NCBI RefSeq assembly: GCF_000599605.1
Contig: NZ_KK082675.1
Coordinates: forward strand, 2,315 to 41,917
Source: Prevotella sp. HJM029
Lineage (GTDB): Bacteria; Bacteroidota; Bacteroidia; Bacteroidales; Bacteroidaceae
Length of the DNA stretch: 39,603 nt
Direction of reading: 5' to 3'
Position 1 is the first letter of the stretch; each line of letters begins with the position of its first letter. Of the stretch, positions 1-9,175 are shown in pieces. The notes under the pieces were generated by a model, which ran no database searches, was not told the DNA's origin, and saw only the letters and a program-made list of their open reading frames with translations. A program made the translations under genes and the position numbers.

Positions 1-174
1 CTGGAGAAGCTTTGGGTTGATTACCCTAAATTCGGGGAATATGACCAACTCATACGCTTGGACCGCATTCCTTTGCAGGCTCGGGAACGTATTCTTGAGT
101 ATACGGACAAGGAGTTTCCAGCATTTAGGCAGTATCTCCAGCGAGATATTGAATGTTATCAGAAGACAAAATAG
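1..174 (+). CDS. C-terminal end of an unidentified protein (5' end outside window)
   Basis: Frame 1 is open from the first base to a TAG at 172-174 and gives 57 residues, beginning LEKLWVDYPKFGEYDQLIRL and ending in IECYQKTK. The composition (charged, aromatic, no low complexity) reads like the end of a real protein. The ATG-started frame at 17-262 overlaps it out of phase and looks spurious. I do not recognise the family. The gene converges on the ketopantoate-reductase-like gene, with about 150 bases between the two stops. Confidence 0.55.
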   Translation: MEKLWVDYPKFGEYDQLIRLDRIPLQARERILEYTDKEFPAFRQYLQRDIECYQKTK

Positions 175-321
175 TGAACTATTCGTTAAAGTAAAAATGT
201 TAAGTCAATCGTGTCGTGTAACAACAAAATTAATTTTATTCTATTCTATTTATACCCTCTAAATTTATCTTTTAGTGTCTATTCAACTTAGGGCTCTACA
301 TAGACACAGGCTATATAAAGT

Positions 322-1299
322 CTACAATTTTGCTTTGAGTAACGCTACTTTACGATAGAATATTGGGGCAGAAATGTGATTTGATTTTCCTTCGTTATAA
401 ACACATTCACAAATATACAGCAAATCCTCTATATTGCCGTGCAACTCCATAATCCTACGGGTTAAATTATTGCGCGCAAACATACGTTTCATAAAATAGG
501 CTGAGAGACGTGCTGGCAAGTAAAACAACCATAATTTATCTCGAAGGAGTTTCAAGTTTATTCCTCGTGAAGCCACGATTTTCAAGGTTTCTCGGACAAT
601 TTTAATCACTTCCGCGAGCAATGTGGTAGAGTTCATCAGCCTACGCGCCGCTTGTGCGCTATCATTGATATCGGTAGCTGCCCCGGCAACAGTAATCACT
701 GCAGCGTTGATAGCCATGTGCAGGGCTATCCACTCTATCATATCGTGGGGCTGCTCTAATTGAATATGACAGGAAGCGAATAGCTGACACACATCTGTTC
801 CATTCGTAATGCCCACGCTGGATACATTTTCCAACATGAAATGGTCAAATACGCAAGCATCTAATTTTGCCTGCGAAGGGATAGAATCCCCCCCGCATTC
901 CAAGTGACCTCCAGCTACTGGAAAGCCTAAAATGTAATGATAGCCCTGCATCATTCGGTCAAGAGTGGCCCTGTCAAGCCACAAATTACAGCATATCAAG
1001 AGCGTTCCCTCGAATTGTTCCTCACGAATTTCCTGCATCACGGATGAGATTTTTCCCTGTGCCACGCTCACGAAGATTAAATCGTATCGTTTCTTTGAAC
1101 AAAGCGTAATGTCATATTGCCCCTCCGTCTGAATTCCTTCAGCCGACTTTCGCCCATCCAATAGTGACACACTCAACTGCTTGATGACTTTCTTGTGACT
1201 TTCGTTGCGTAAATAGTGCTCCACATGGTGCCCTGCCTGCTTAAAAAGAAAGCCATAAGTACTACCGATAACTCCCAGTCCAATGATTAATATATTCAT
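322..1299 (-). CDS. Ketopantoate reductase-like (ApbA/PanE family) protein
   Basis: A 325-residue protein starting with a Rossmann dinucleotide-binding segment (MNILIIGLGVIGSTYG; glycine motif at residues 7-12), followed by a segment typical of the ApbA/PanE N-terminal domain (YDLIFVSVAQ, about residues 72-81). The C-terminal half is helical, as in the family. PanE reduces 2-dehydropantoate to pantoate with NADPH, the step before PanC. The identity of the catalytic Lys/Glu pair is not certain here, and paralogues of this family often act on other substrates, so panE is not assigned. The gene is alone; panC and panD lie about 37 kb away. It is separated from the small lipoprotein gene by that gene's terminator. 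Confidence 0.75.
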   Translation of the reverse strand: MNILIIGLGVIGSTYGFLFKQAGHHVEHYLRNESHKKVIKQLSVSLLDGRKSAEGIQTEGQYDITLCSKKRYDLIFVSVAQGKISSVMQEIREEQFEGTLLICCNLWLDRATLDRMMQGYHYILGFPVAGGHLECGGDSIPSQAKLDACVFDHFMLENVSSVGITNGTDVCQLFASCHIQLEQPHDMIEWIALHMAINAAVITVAGAATDINDSAQAARRLMNSTTLLAEVIKIVRETLKIVASRGINLKLLRDKLWLFYLPARLSAYFMKRMFARNNLTRRIMELHGNIEDLLYICECVYNEGKSNHISAPIFYRKVALLKAKL

Positions 1300-1476
1300 G
1301 ATTCCACTTATCCTTTTATGCCTTTAGTCCATTACATTATCAATGCTGAAGCAGCACAAGTTGCTAAAATCTCAGAAAAAAAGCCGTTTTTTAGCATCAT
1401 TATAGCCTCAATCGTGTGCAAATCACACGCATTTTTCAACAGAATGCAATATAGATTAGTCCCCCTTCTACAACAC

Positions 1477-1507
1477 AAAAAAAGAGGATGTGCCGATAAG
1501 CACATCC
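1477..1507 (-). terminator. Intrinsic terminator of the small lipoprotein gene
   Basis: On the minus strand an 8-bp stem GGATGTGC/GCACATCC (1486-1493 with 1500-1507) with a 6-nt loop is followed by a run of T. It sits about 30 nt after the stop codon at 1539. Confidence 0.85.
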
Positions 1508-1538
1508 CCGATCTCTCATTTCATTACGTTTGTACAAA

Positions 1539-1709
1539 TTACTTTGCAGAATCTGCAGCTGCAGAATCAGCAGGTGCTGCATTTGCAGTGTCAACCTGTT
1601 GGATTGAATCTGAGTCATTGTTACCTGCGTTGTTAGCAGTTTTGTCATGACAAGATGCGAGAGAGATAGCTGCAACAGCTACAAACATAAATGCTACTAA
1701 TTTCTTCAT
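1539..1709 (-). CDS. Small Ala/Asp/Ser-rich lipoprotein, 56 aa
   Basis: ATG at 1707-1709 opens 56 codons ending in TAA at 1539-1541. The protein starts MKKLVAFMFVAVAAISLASC, a type II signal peptide with lipobox L-A-S-C and lipidated Cys20. The mature part is only 36 residues, rich in Asn, Asp, Ala and Ser (it ends PADSAAADSAK). It has its own promoter (TACCTTTG at 1760-1767) and a strong terminator, so it is a monocistronic, real gene despite its size. Many Bacteroidales encode short lipoproteins of this kind with no known function. The out-of-phase 79-residue frame covering the same region lacks these signals. Confidence 0.8.
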   Translation of the reverse strand: MKKLVAFMFVAVAAISLASCHDKTANNAGNNDSDSIQQVDTANAAPADSAAADSAK

Positions 1710-1759
1710 TTTCTTTGCTTTTTAAATCTGTAAAACAATCATTTGTTATTAAAACACTG

Positions 1760-1767
1760 CAAAGGTA
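1760..1767 (-). promoter_or_regulatory. Promoter -7 box for the small lipoprotein gene
   Basis: Minus-strand TACCTTTG matches the Bacteroidota -7 consensus TAnnTTTG. It lies 51 nt upstream of the ATG. The -33 element is not clear. Confidence 0.55.
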
Positions 1768-1899
1768 AGTATTTTTTTGATATGCGACCTAATTTTTTAA
1801 CTACTTTTTTTTATGTTTTGTGTAACTTTTTTCTAAGACACTAATTTACAATCACTTATAAAACACATTTAAAAAGGAGCTTTATATATGAATTTTAGA

Positions 1900-1961
1900 G
1901 GAATGGATTATTACCCCTGAAGATTTACCAAGAGGCATCTTTTTGGGGATAAATCCATTCC
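1900..1961 (-). other. Multi-tier stem-loop downstream of carB
   Basis: Outer arms GGAATGGATT/AATCCATTCC (10 bp), then a CCCC/GGGG pair, then an inner AAGAT/ATCTT pair. The structure starts 17 nt after the carB stop. No T-run follows immediately, so it is not a classical terminator. It may be a 3'-end stabiliser of the purF-carAB mRNA or part of a small repeat element. Confidence 0.6.
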
Positions 1962-1977
1962 ACATATCTTCCACTAC

Positions 1978-4900
1978 TTAATATTCATCCCAAGATTTAA
2001 TGTCTATATCCTCTAATCTTGTTGAACAAAATGCTTGAATAAAAGCACTTGCCAAACGACTATTCGTTAATAGAGGTATATTTAAATCTATAGCTGCTCG
2101 CCGTATACGATAACCATTTGTTAACTCATGCACTGTCAAGTTCTTTGGAATATTTACAATCATATCAATCTTTCGTTCTCTTAGTAACTCTAAGGCTTGC
2201 GGATTTTGATTGGTTTCCGATGGCCAGTAAACGCGTGTATTAGGAACCCCATTCTCAGAGAGATAAGCACTCGTTCCTCCTGTGGCATAAAGCTCATAGT
2301 GATGAGCAATCAATAGCCTCGCTGTTTCTAACATTTCAGCCTTTTGCTTGGCTCCACCCGTTGACAACAACACTGATTTTTTAGGAATGCGATAACCCAC
2401 AGAAAGCATGCTCTTTAACAATGCCGCATTGGTATCATCCCCTAAACATCCTACTTCACCTGTAGAACTCATGTCCACACCAAGGACAGGATCGGCCTTT
2501 TGAAGACGGTTAAAGGAGAACTGACTTGCTTTGATACCGACATAATCGAGGTCAAAGAGATTCTTATTAGGTTTCTCTACAGGCAGCCCCAACATCACTT
2601 TCGTCGCTAAATCAATGAAATTCAGTTTAAGTATTTTACTTACAAAAGGGAAAGAGCGGCTGGCACGAAGATTACATTCAATAACCAAAATATCATTATC
2701 GCGAGCCATGAACTGAATATTAAATGGCCCATTAATATGTAAATTCTTAGCTATTTCACGACTAATGCGCTTAATACGTCTTACTGTCTCAACATAAATC
2801 TTTTGAGGTGGAAATTGAATAGTTGCATCTCCAGAATGAACTCCAGCAAACTCTACATGCTCACTGATAGCATAAACAATAATCTCCCCATTCTTTGCAA
2901 CTGCATCCATCTCTATCTCTTTCGCATTTTCTATAAACTTAGAGACTACAACAGGATGATCCTCACTAACATTAGCTGCCAAAAGTAAGAAACGCTTTAA
3001 TTCATCTTCATTAGAACAAACATTCATTGCTGCACCTGACAACACATAAGATGGCCGGACTAAGACTGGATAACCAACACGATTAACAAAAGACTCAATA
3101 TCTTCCATATTACTCAAAGCTTGCCATTCTGGTTGATTAATACCATGTTCTGTGAGCATTGCTGAGAATTTAGCACGATCTTCAGCACCATCAATATCTT
3201 GAGCCTGAGTACCCAAGATAGTAACATGTTGTGCATCTAATTTTAAAGCCAAATTATTTGGTATCTGGCCTCCCGTGCTAACAATTACTCCATGTGGACA
3301 TTCCAAATCTATGATATCCATAACTCGCTCAAAAGTGAGTTCATCAAAATACAAACGATCACACATATCATAATCAGTCGAAACAGTCTCTGGATTATAG
3401 TTTATCATTACCGAGCGCCAACCTTCCTTACGAATCGTATTAAGAGCCTGTACCCCACACCAATCAAATTCTACTGAACTTCCGATACGATAGGCGCCAG
3501 AACCTAAGACAACGATGGAACGTTTGTCATTTGAGAATGTTACATCATGAGCTGTACCTCCATAAGTAACATAAAGATAATTGGTTTGCGCTGGATACTC
3601 AGCAGCTAAAGTGTCAATTTGTTTAACTACAGGGAGAATATTATAATGCTTACGTAGATTGCGCACCAACAATGAAGCCTCGTGCATATTACTGACTTCA
3701 TTTTCTAAACCAATAGCACGTGCAATCTGGAAATCTGTAAATCCATAAACCTTTGCATTCAACAAAATATCTTTATCTAAAGTATTGATATTAAAATGAT
3801 GTAGCTCTTCATTAATATCCACTATATGCTGCAGTTTTTGCAGAAACCATTTATCAATTTTTGTTAGTTCATGTATTTGGTCTACAGTATAGCCATGTTG
3901 AAGTGCTTTCGACAACACAAAGACACGCTTATCAGTTGGTTCCCGTAAGGCCGCATCTATATCTGCAATGGCAAGTTCTTTATTATCAACAAAACCATGC
4001 ATCCCTTGCCCTATCATTCGAAGTCCTTTCTGAATAGCTTCTTCGAAATTCCGTCCAATGGCCATCACTTCACCCACAGACTTCATACTTGACCCCAATT
4101 CCTTATCTACACCATGAAATTTGGATAAATCCCAACGTGGAATCTTACAAACGACATAATCAAGAGCGGGCTCAAAGAAAGCACTCGTAGTTTTTGTTAC
4201 AGAATTCTTTAATTCAAAAAGTCCATAACCAAGACCTAACTTTGCAGCTATAAAAGCTAATGGGTAACCTGTTGCCTTTGAAGCTAAAGCAGATGACCGC
4301 GAAAGGCGAGCATTTACTTCTATCACACGATAATCTTCACTCACAGGATCAAAAGCATATTGCACATTACACTCACCAATAATGCCTATATGCCGAACAA
4401 TTTTTATAGATAATGCACGCAACTTATGATATTCATGATTGGTCAGTGTTTGTGAAGGGGCAACAACGATACTCTCACCTGTGTGAATTCCCAATGGATC
4501 AAAATTCTCCATATTACAAACAGTGATACAATTATCATACTGGTCACGAACGACTTCGTATTCTATTTCTTTCCACCCCTTCAGACTCTTCTCGACTAAT
4601 ACTTGTGGTGAAAAAGAGAAAGCTTTCTCACAAAGTTTATTTAACTCATCTTCATTATCTGCAAATCCAGATCCTAACCCACCTAAAGCATAGGCAGCAC
4701 GAATTATAACAGGATAGCCTAAATCAGATGCAGCTCTTCTCGCTCCTGCAATATCTTCACAAGCTTCACTCTTAATGGTATTAACATCAATTTTATCTAA
4801 TTCTTCTACAAAACGTTCTCTGTCTTCTGTTTTCATTATTGCAGCAACAGGTGTACCTAATACTTGTACCCCATACTTAGCAAACACACCAGATTGCTCT

Positions 4901-5202
4901 AATGCTACGCCACAATTTAATGCAGTCTGTCCACCAAAAGACAACAGAACCCCATCAGGATGCTCTTTCTGAATGACTCGCTCAACAAAATAAGGTTGAA
5001 CAGGAAGAAAGTAAATATGATCAGCGACCCCTTCTGAAGTTTGTACTGTTGCAATATTAGGATTGATTAAAATGGTTTCAATACCTTCTTCGCGAAGTGC
5101 TTTTAATGCTTGAGAACCAGAATAGTCGAACTCACCCGCTTCACCTATTTTTAGTGCACCAGAACCTAATAGCAACACCTTTTTAATATCTTTGTGCTTC
5201 AT
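1978..5202 (-). CDS. carB: Carbamoyl-phosphate synthase large subunit
   Basis: A 1074-residue protein, almost the same length as E. coli CarB (1073). It forms carbamoyl phosphate from bicarbonate, two ATP and ammonia delivered by CarA, feeding pyrimidine and arginine synthesis. Two homologous ATP-grasp halves are visible: the first begins KKVLLLGSGALKIGEAGEFD (residues 8-27) and the second has RSIVVLGSGAYRIGSSVEFD (about residue 560). The C-terminal MGS-type allosteric domain follows (KKSVLLSTGG to the end). The start is 8 nt after the carA stop, so the two subunits are co-transcribed and probably translationally linked. Nothing looks truncated. Confidence 0.97.
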   Translation of the reverse strand: MKHKDIKKVLLLGSGALKIGEAGEFDYSGSQALKALREEGIETILINPNIATVQTSEGVADHIYFLPVQPYFVERVIQKEHPDGVLLSFGGQTALNCGVALEQSGVFAKYGVQVLGTPVAAIMKTEDRERFVEELDKIDVNTIKSEACEDIAGARRAASDLGYPVIIRAAYALGGLGSGFADNEDELNKLCEKAFSFSPQVLVEKSLKGWKEIEYEVVRDQYDNCITVCNMENFDPLGIHTGESIVVAPSQTLTNHEYHKLRALSIKIVRHIGIIGECNVQYAFDPVSEDYRVIEVNARLSRSSALASKATGYPLAFIAAKLGLGYGLFELKNSVTKTTSAFFEPALDYVVCKIPRWDLSKFHGVDKELGSSMKSVGEVMAIGRNFEEAIQKGLRMIGQGMHGFVDNKELAIADIDAALREPTDKRVFVLSKALQHGYTVDQIHELTKIDKWFLQKLQHIVDINEELHHFNINTLDKDILLNAKVYGFTDFQIARAIGLENEVSNMHEASLLVRNLRKHYNILPVVKQIDTLAAEYPAQTNYLYVTYGGTAHDVTFSNDKRSIVVLGSGAYRIGSSVEFDWCGVQALNTIRKEGWRSVMINYNPETVSTDYDMCDRLYFDELTFERVMDIIDLECPHGVIVSTGGQIPNNLALKLDAQHVTILGTQAQDIDGAEDRAKFSAMLTEHGINQPEWQALSNMEDIESFVNRVGYPVLVRPSYVLSGAAMNVCSNEDELKRFLLLAANVSEDHPVVVSKFIENAKEIEMDAVAKNGEIIVYAISEHVEFAGVHSGDATIQFPPQKIYVETVRRIKRISREIAKNLHINGPFNIQFMARDNDILVIECNLRASRSFPFVSKILKLNFIDLATKVMLGLPVEKPNKNLFDLDYVGIKASQFSFNRLQKADPVLGVDMSSTGEVGCLGDDTNAALLKSMLSVGYRIPKKSVLLSTGGAKQKAEMLETARLLIAHHYELYATGGTSAYLSENGVPNTRVYWPSETNQNPQALELLRERKIDMIVNIPKNLTVHELTNGYRIRRAAIDLNIPLLTNSRLASAFIQAFCSTRLEDIDIKSWDEY

Positions 5203-5210
5203 TATACTAA

Positions 5211-6287
5211 CTATTTTAATGTCTCTATAAACTTATCAAAAATAAACTCTGTATCAACAGGACCAGAACAAGCTTCAGGATGGAATTGGCAACTAAACCA
5301 GGGTTTCTCTTTATGTCGAATACCTTCGTTTGAACCATCATTCATATTTACAAACAGCTCATCCCAATCATGCCCCAAGGTCTTTGCATCAACAGCATAA
5401 CCATGGTTCTGACTTGTTACAAAACAGCGATTTGTATCCTTCATACGAACTGGTTGGTTATGTCCTCTATGACCATATTTCAACTTATAAATTGTTGCTC
5501 CAGCAGCCTTTGAAAGCAATTGATTCCCCATGCAAATACCGCAGATAGGCTTATTACTCTCATTCATCTGCTTGCGTAACACTTCAACTGCAGCTAAACA
5601 TAAATTAGGGTCTCCTGGTCCATTTGATAAAAATAACCCATCAAAATCCAAGTTTGTATAGTCATAATCCCATGGAACTCGAATAACCTCTACCCCACGC
5701 TGTATCAAACAGCGAATGATATTTGCTTTTGCGCCACAATCAAGCAAAACAACCTTTTTCCCAGCACCTTCATTATAACGGATAATCTCCTTGCAGGATA
5801 CTTGATCAACAAAATTTATACTGGCATAATCAACCTCTTCGATTTCGCTTCCATCATTATCAAAGACCAGTTTTCCCATCATTACACCATGCGAACGCAA
5901 GACCTTTGTCAATTCACGTGTATCAATTCCTGTAATTCCTGGAATCTTTTCGCGTTTCAACCAATCCGACAAACTTCCCTGGGCATTCCAATGACTATAA
6001 AGTGAACTATAATCATTCACGATAAGTCCTGAGACATAAATTCGGTCACTCTCCATAAAAAGTGGGAGTCCTTGCTCATCCATTGAAAAAGCAGGAACAC
6101 CATAATTACCTATTAGAGGATAGGTTAACACCAATAATTGGCCTGCATAAGATGGATCCGTAAGACTTTCTGGATAACCAACCATTGCAGTATTAAATAC
6201 CACTTCTCCTGCAACAGAAGCTTCATAGCCAAAGCTTTCTCCACAGAAAGTGGTACCATCACTCAAGACCAACGTCACATTCTTCAT
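5211..6287 (-). CDS. carA: Carbamoyl-phosphate synthase small subunit (glutaminase)
   Basis: A 358-residue protein, slightly shorter than E. coli CarA (382). The N-terminal CPSase small-chain domain (LVLSDGTTFCGESFG) is followed by a class I glutamine amidotransferase domain from about residue 178. The nucleophile is Cys252 in ICGICMGNQLL, and the His336/Glu338 pair is in CQFHPEAC. It hydrolyses glutamine and passes ammonia to CarB. It lies between the purF-type gene (67 nt upstream) and carB (8 nt downstream). Confidence 0.96.
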   Translation of the reverse strand: MKNVTLVLSDGTTFCGESFGYEASVAGEVVFNTAMVGYPESLTDPSYAGQLLVLTYPLIGNYGVPAFSMDEQGLPLFMESDRIYVSGLIVNDYSSLYSHWNAQGSLSDWLKREKIPGITGIDTRELTKVLRSHGVMMGKLVFDNDGSEIEEVDYASINFVDQVSCKEIIRYNEGAGKKVVLLDCGAKANIIRCLIQRGVEVIRVPWDYDYTNLDFDGLFLSNGPGDPNLCLAAVEVLRKQMNESNKPICGICMGNQLLSKAAGATIYKLKYGHRGHNQPVRMKDTNRCFVTSQNHGYAVDAKTLGHDWDELFVNMNDGSNEGIRHKEKPWFSCQFHPEACSGPVDTEFIFDKFIETLK

Positions 6288-6354
6288 TTCACTATGCTAT
6301 TTTAATAAGTTGTTACTCAATATTATACGTATATACGCAAGAAGAATTAGAGAA

Positions 6355-8241
6355 TTACTTCCCTAATTCTTCTTGTTCATAATAATTAATAAAAGATTGG
6401 TTACACGATTTTGTTCCACCCTGAGTAGGATAATATCCCGTAAAATACCAATCACCTTGATGCTTCGGTATGGCATGATGAAGCCCCTCTATACTTTGAA
6501 ATACAAGCTCTATAGGAGTCGTAACACCTGAAGGACGGAGCATCTTAACAATCTGTTGATTAATCTCTTCTACAGAAAAAGGCTCATAAAGCATACGAAC
6601 ACAATTTTGCATTGGGACATCTTTTGCTTTCAACTGCTGTAAGCAAGATTTATATGTGGCATGTATGATATGTGCTAAGCCTCGTTCTTTTAATAAGGCA
6701 ATCGTGGCACGGAATACACAAAATTCCTCTAAACGTGGCATATCTATACCATAATAGTCTGGATAGCGTATCTGTGGAGCACTACTTACTATGACAATTT
6801 TCTTTGGATGAAGACGATTTAAGATACGCAGGATACTCTTTTTCAAAGTTGTACCACGAACAATACTATCATCTATAACAACCAAATTATCAACATGGGG
6901 TTCAATACTCCCATAGGTTATATCATAGACATGACTAGCCAAATCATTACGACTATTACCTTCTGCTATAAAGGTGCGCAGTTTGATATCCTTCCATGCT
7001 ACTTTCTCTGCACGCACACGCACATTCAATATTGCTTCCAACTCTTCATGAGTTGGAATATGTCCTAAGCACTCTATCTGCTTTATTTTTTGTCTGTCTA
7101 AATATTTTGTCAGGCCATTCTGCAAACCATAATATGCAACCTCAGCTGTATTTGGAATATATGAAAATACTGTGTGTAGCAAATCGCCATCAATAGCTTT
7201 CAGTACCGAAGGAACTAACAACTCGCCTAAACGTTCACGCTCGGCATAAATATCTCGATCAGATCCACGACTAAAATAGATTCGTTCAAAAGAGCAGGGG
7301 GCAGTTTCCTTTGGTGTTATAATTTGTTCTACCAAGCATTCTCCATCCTTTTTTACCATTAAGGCTTGACCTGGCTGAAGCTCTAACACATCATCACACT
7401 CTAAGTCAAATGTCGTTTGCAACACAGGTCGCTCACTGGCTAAGACAACAATTTCATCATCTTTATAATAGAATGCGGGACGGATACCCCAAGGGTCGCG
7501 CATAGAGAACATCTCACCGCTACCTGTCACCCCACAAACAACATAACCTCCATCAAAACGCGGCATCGTTGTTTGCAATACGTTTTTCATATCCACGTGC
7601 TGCTCTATATAAGACGTAATGGCTGTATTCTCTAATCCATACTCCTTTGCGGCGTTGAAATTACGTTCTACTTCGCGATCTAACCGATGTCCCATTAGCT
7701 CCAACATTATATAGGTATCGCTATAAATGCGCGGGAATTGACCTTGCTGTGTAAGTTGATGAAAGACTTCATCTACATTGGTCATATTGAAATTACCACA
7801 GAAGCAGAGATTTTTTGCTTTCCAATTGTTTCGGCGCAAAAAAGGATGCACATAGGTTATACCGCTCTTACCCGTAGTGCTGTAACGAAGATGTCCCATA
7901 TAAAGTTCGCCAGCGAAAGGAAGATTTTCTTTTGCATATTCCACATCGATCAAATTCTGAGCTTCAACAGCTGCATAACTATCATGCACCTTACCAAAAA
8001 TCTCTGTGATAGCGTTCGAACCTTCTGCACGCTCCCGAAACATATATTCAGAACCAGCCTCAGTATCAAGCTTTACACATGCCATTCCTGCTCCTTCCTG
8101 TCCACGATTGTGTTGCTTCTCCATCATCAAGTAAAGTTTATTTAACCCATACATCCATGTGCCATACTTTTCTTGATAATAAGATAAGGGTTTTAACAAC
8201 CTTATTAATGCTACACCACAATCTTCCTTTAATTCTTCCAT
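6355..8241 (-). CDS. purF: Amidophosphoribosyltransferase, long Bacteroidota form
   Basis: The start at 8241 gives 628 residues beginning MEELKEDCGVALIRL, which puts the N-terminal nucleophile Cys at position 8 after a short leader; an earlier ATG at 8295 would add an unusual Phe-rich 18-residue tail and overlap the terminator of the upstream gene. The class II glutaminase signature GHLRYSTTG is near residue 117, and the PRPP-binding signature VVIDDSIVRGTT is near residue 454-465. The enzyme makes phosphoribosylamine from PRPP and glutamine, the first step of purine synthesis. It is about 130 residues longer than typical PurF, and the usual NGN-type segment reads CGNFNMTN. Adjacent carAB suggests shared control of nucleotide precursors. 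A specialised paralogue of PurF cannot be excluded. Confidence 0.85.
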   Translation of the reverse strand: MEELKEDCGVALIRLLKPLSYYQEKYGTWMYGLNKLYLMMEKQHNRGQEGAGMACVKLDTEAGSEYMFRERAEGSNAITEIFGKVHDSYAAVEAQNLIDVEYAKENLPFAGELYMGHLRYSTTGKSGITYVHPFLRRNNWKAKNLCFCGNFNMTNVDEVFHQLTQQGQFPRIYSDTYIMLELMGHRLDREVERNFNAAKEYGLENTAITSYIEQHVDMKNVLQTTMPRFDGGYVVCGVTGSGEMFSMRDPWGIRPAFYYKDDEIVVLASERPVLQTTFDLECDDVLELQPGQALMVKKDGECLVEQIITPKETAPCSFERIYFSRGSDRDIYAERERLGELLVPSVLKAIDGDLLHTVFSYIPNTAEVAYYGLQNGLTKYLDRQKIKQIECLGHIPTHEELEAILNVRVRAEKVAWKDIKLRTFIAEGNSRNDLASHVYDITYGSIEPHVDNLVVIDDSIVRGTTLKKSILRILNRLHPKKIVIVSSAPQIRYPDYYGIDMPRLEEFCVFRATIALLKERGLAHIIHATYKSCLQQLKAKDVPMQNCVRMLYEPFSVEEINQQIVKMLRPSGVTTPIELVFQSIEGLHHAIPKHQGDWYFTGYYPTQGGTKSCNQSFINYYEQEELGK

Positions 8242-8272
8242 GCCGAAAACACCTTTACTGAATATTTTTAAA

Positions 8273-8310
8273 CAAAAAAAGAATGAAAACAACAATGCTT
8301 TTCCATTCTT
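8273..8310 (-). terminator. Intrinsic terminator of the polysaccharide export gene
   Basis: Minus-strand arms AAGAATG and CATTCTT, separated by an 18-nt loop, are followed by TTTTTTT. It is about 10 nt after the stop of the Wza-like gene and just before the purF start. Confidence 0.65.
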
Positions 8311-8320
8311 TTAGTTTCTA

Positions 8321-9112
8321 TCACCGCAACACTGTAACCATGAACGATGCTAAACTCACAACTATTCCTACCAATGAGAACCACAGTGAAGTAGAATTAC
8401 CTATCATTGAGTTTTGAGATTGTACCGTGTTGGGTTGTACATAAATAATATCATTTTGCTGCAAATAGTAATAAGGTGAATTGATGATATTTGCATCATT
8501 CAAATTCAAACGATGATATTCTTTTTCTCCATCAGCTTTCTCACGAATTAGAATGATGTTATCACGCTTTCCGTATATAGTTAAGTCTCCAGCCTGTGCC
8601 AAAGCTTCTATAATACTAATCTTCTCGGTTGATACAGGTATCACACCTGGTGACTTCACCTCTCCCGTAATAGTCACACGATAACTTGCCATACGCACTG
8701 TAACTACAGGATTTTCATTTGCAGCTAAATAAGGAGCAATTTTATTCTTAATCATATCTTCACACTGATTCTTGGTTAACCCTGCCACATGCAATTTCCC
8801 CACGACTGGAAAATTAATATTACCTTGATTGTCAACCAAATAGCCATCTGTTGTTGTCGTTGTCCCTACAGCCTGCCCACCTTTGCTACCTCCTGTTCCA
8901 TTATTAAACGGAGCAGACACCTGAGGATCGGTAGTATTCACCGTTACTAATATCAAATCTTTGGGCATAATATGTGCATCATACAAGCCTTTTGATGCCG
9001 CCAAGCTCACCTCATCTATATTTTTGAAATAGGCAACTTTCTTCACTCCAGCACATGCACTTAACAATAAAACTCCCAGGCAAATATAAAATAGGGATAA
9101 GACTTTTTTCAT
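8321..9112 (-). CDS. Wza-like polysaccharide export lipoprotein
   Basis: A 263-residue lipoprotein: signal peptide with lipobox LLSAC (Cys20), a polysaccharide-export (poly_export) domain containing DGYLVDNQGNINFPVVGKLH (about residues 89-108), then an SLBB-type domain (VTITGEVKSPGVIPVSTEKI), and a C-terminal membrane helix (SLWFSLVGIVVSLASFMVTVL). Family members form the outer-membrane channel for capsule or exopolysaccharide. The terminal helix is the arrangement common in Bacteroidota. No Wzc-type kinase or glycosyltransferase cluster adjoins it, so it is an orphan here. It has its own promoter and terminator. Confidence 0.9.
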   Translation of the reverse strand: MKKVLSLFYICLGVLLLSACAGVKKVAYFKNIDEVSLAASKGLYDAHIMPKDLILVTVNTTDPQVSAPFNNGTGGSKGGQAVGTTTTTDGYLVDNQGNINFPVVGKLHVAGLTKNQCEDMIKNKIAPYLAANENPVVTVRMASYRVTITGEVKSPGVIPVSTEKISIIEALAQAGDLTIYGKRDNIILIREKADGEKEYHRLNLNDANIINSPYYYLQQNDIIYVQPNTVQSQNSMIGNSTSLWFSLVGIVVSLASFMVTVLR

Positions 9113-9140
9113 ACGTAACTTCTAATATTTTATCGTGTTG

Positions 9141-9172
9141 CAAAATTAAATTTATTTTTTGGAAAAGACAAA
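9141..9172 (-). promoter_or_regulatory. Promoter of the Wza-like gene
   Basis: Minus strand: TTTG (9169-9172), 20 nt spacer, TAATTTTG (9141-9148). This is a full match to the Bacteroidota -33/-7 pattern. The leader would be about 25 nt. Confidence 0.8.
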
Positions 9173-9175
9173 TAT

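Noticed and set aside
8242-8295. Longer N-terminus for the PurF-type protein
   Set aside because: It would add a Phe-rich stretch before the nucleophile Cys and place the start inside the upstream gene's terminator.
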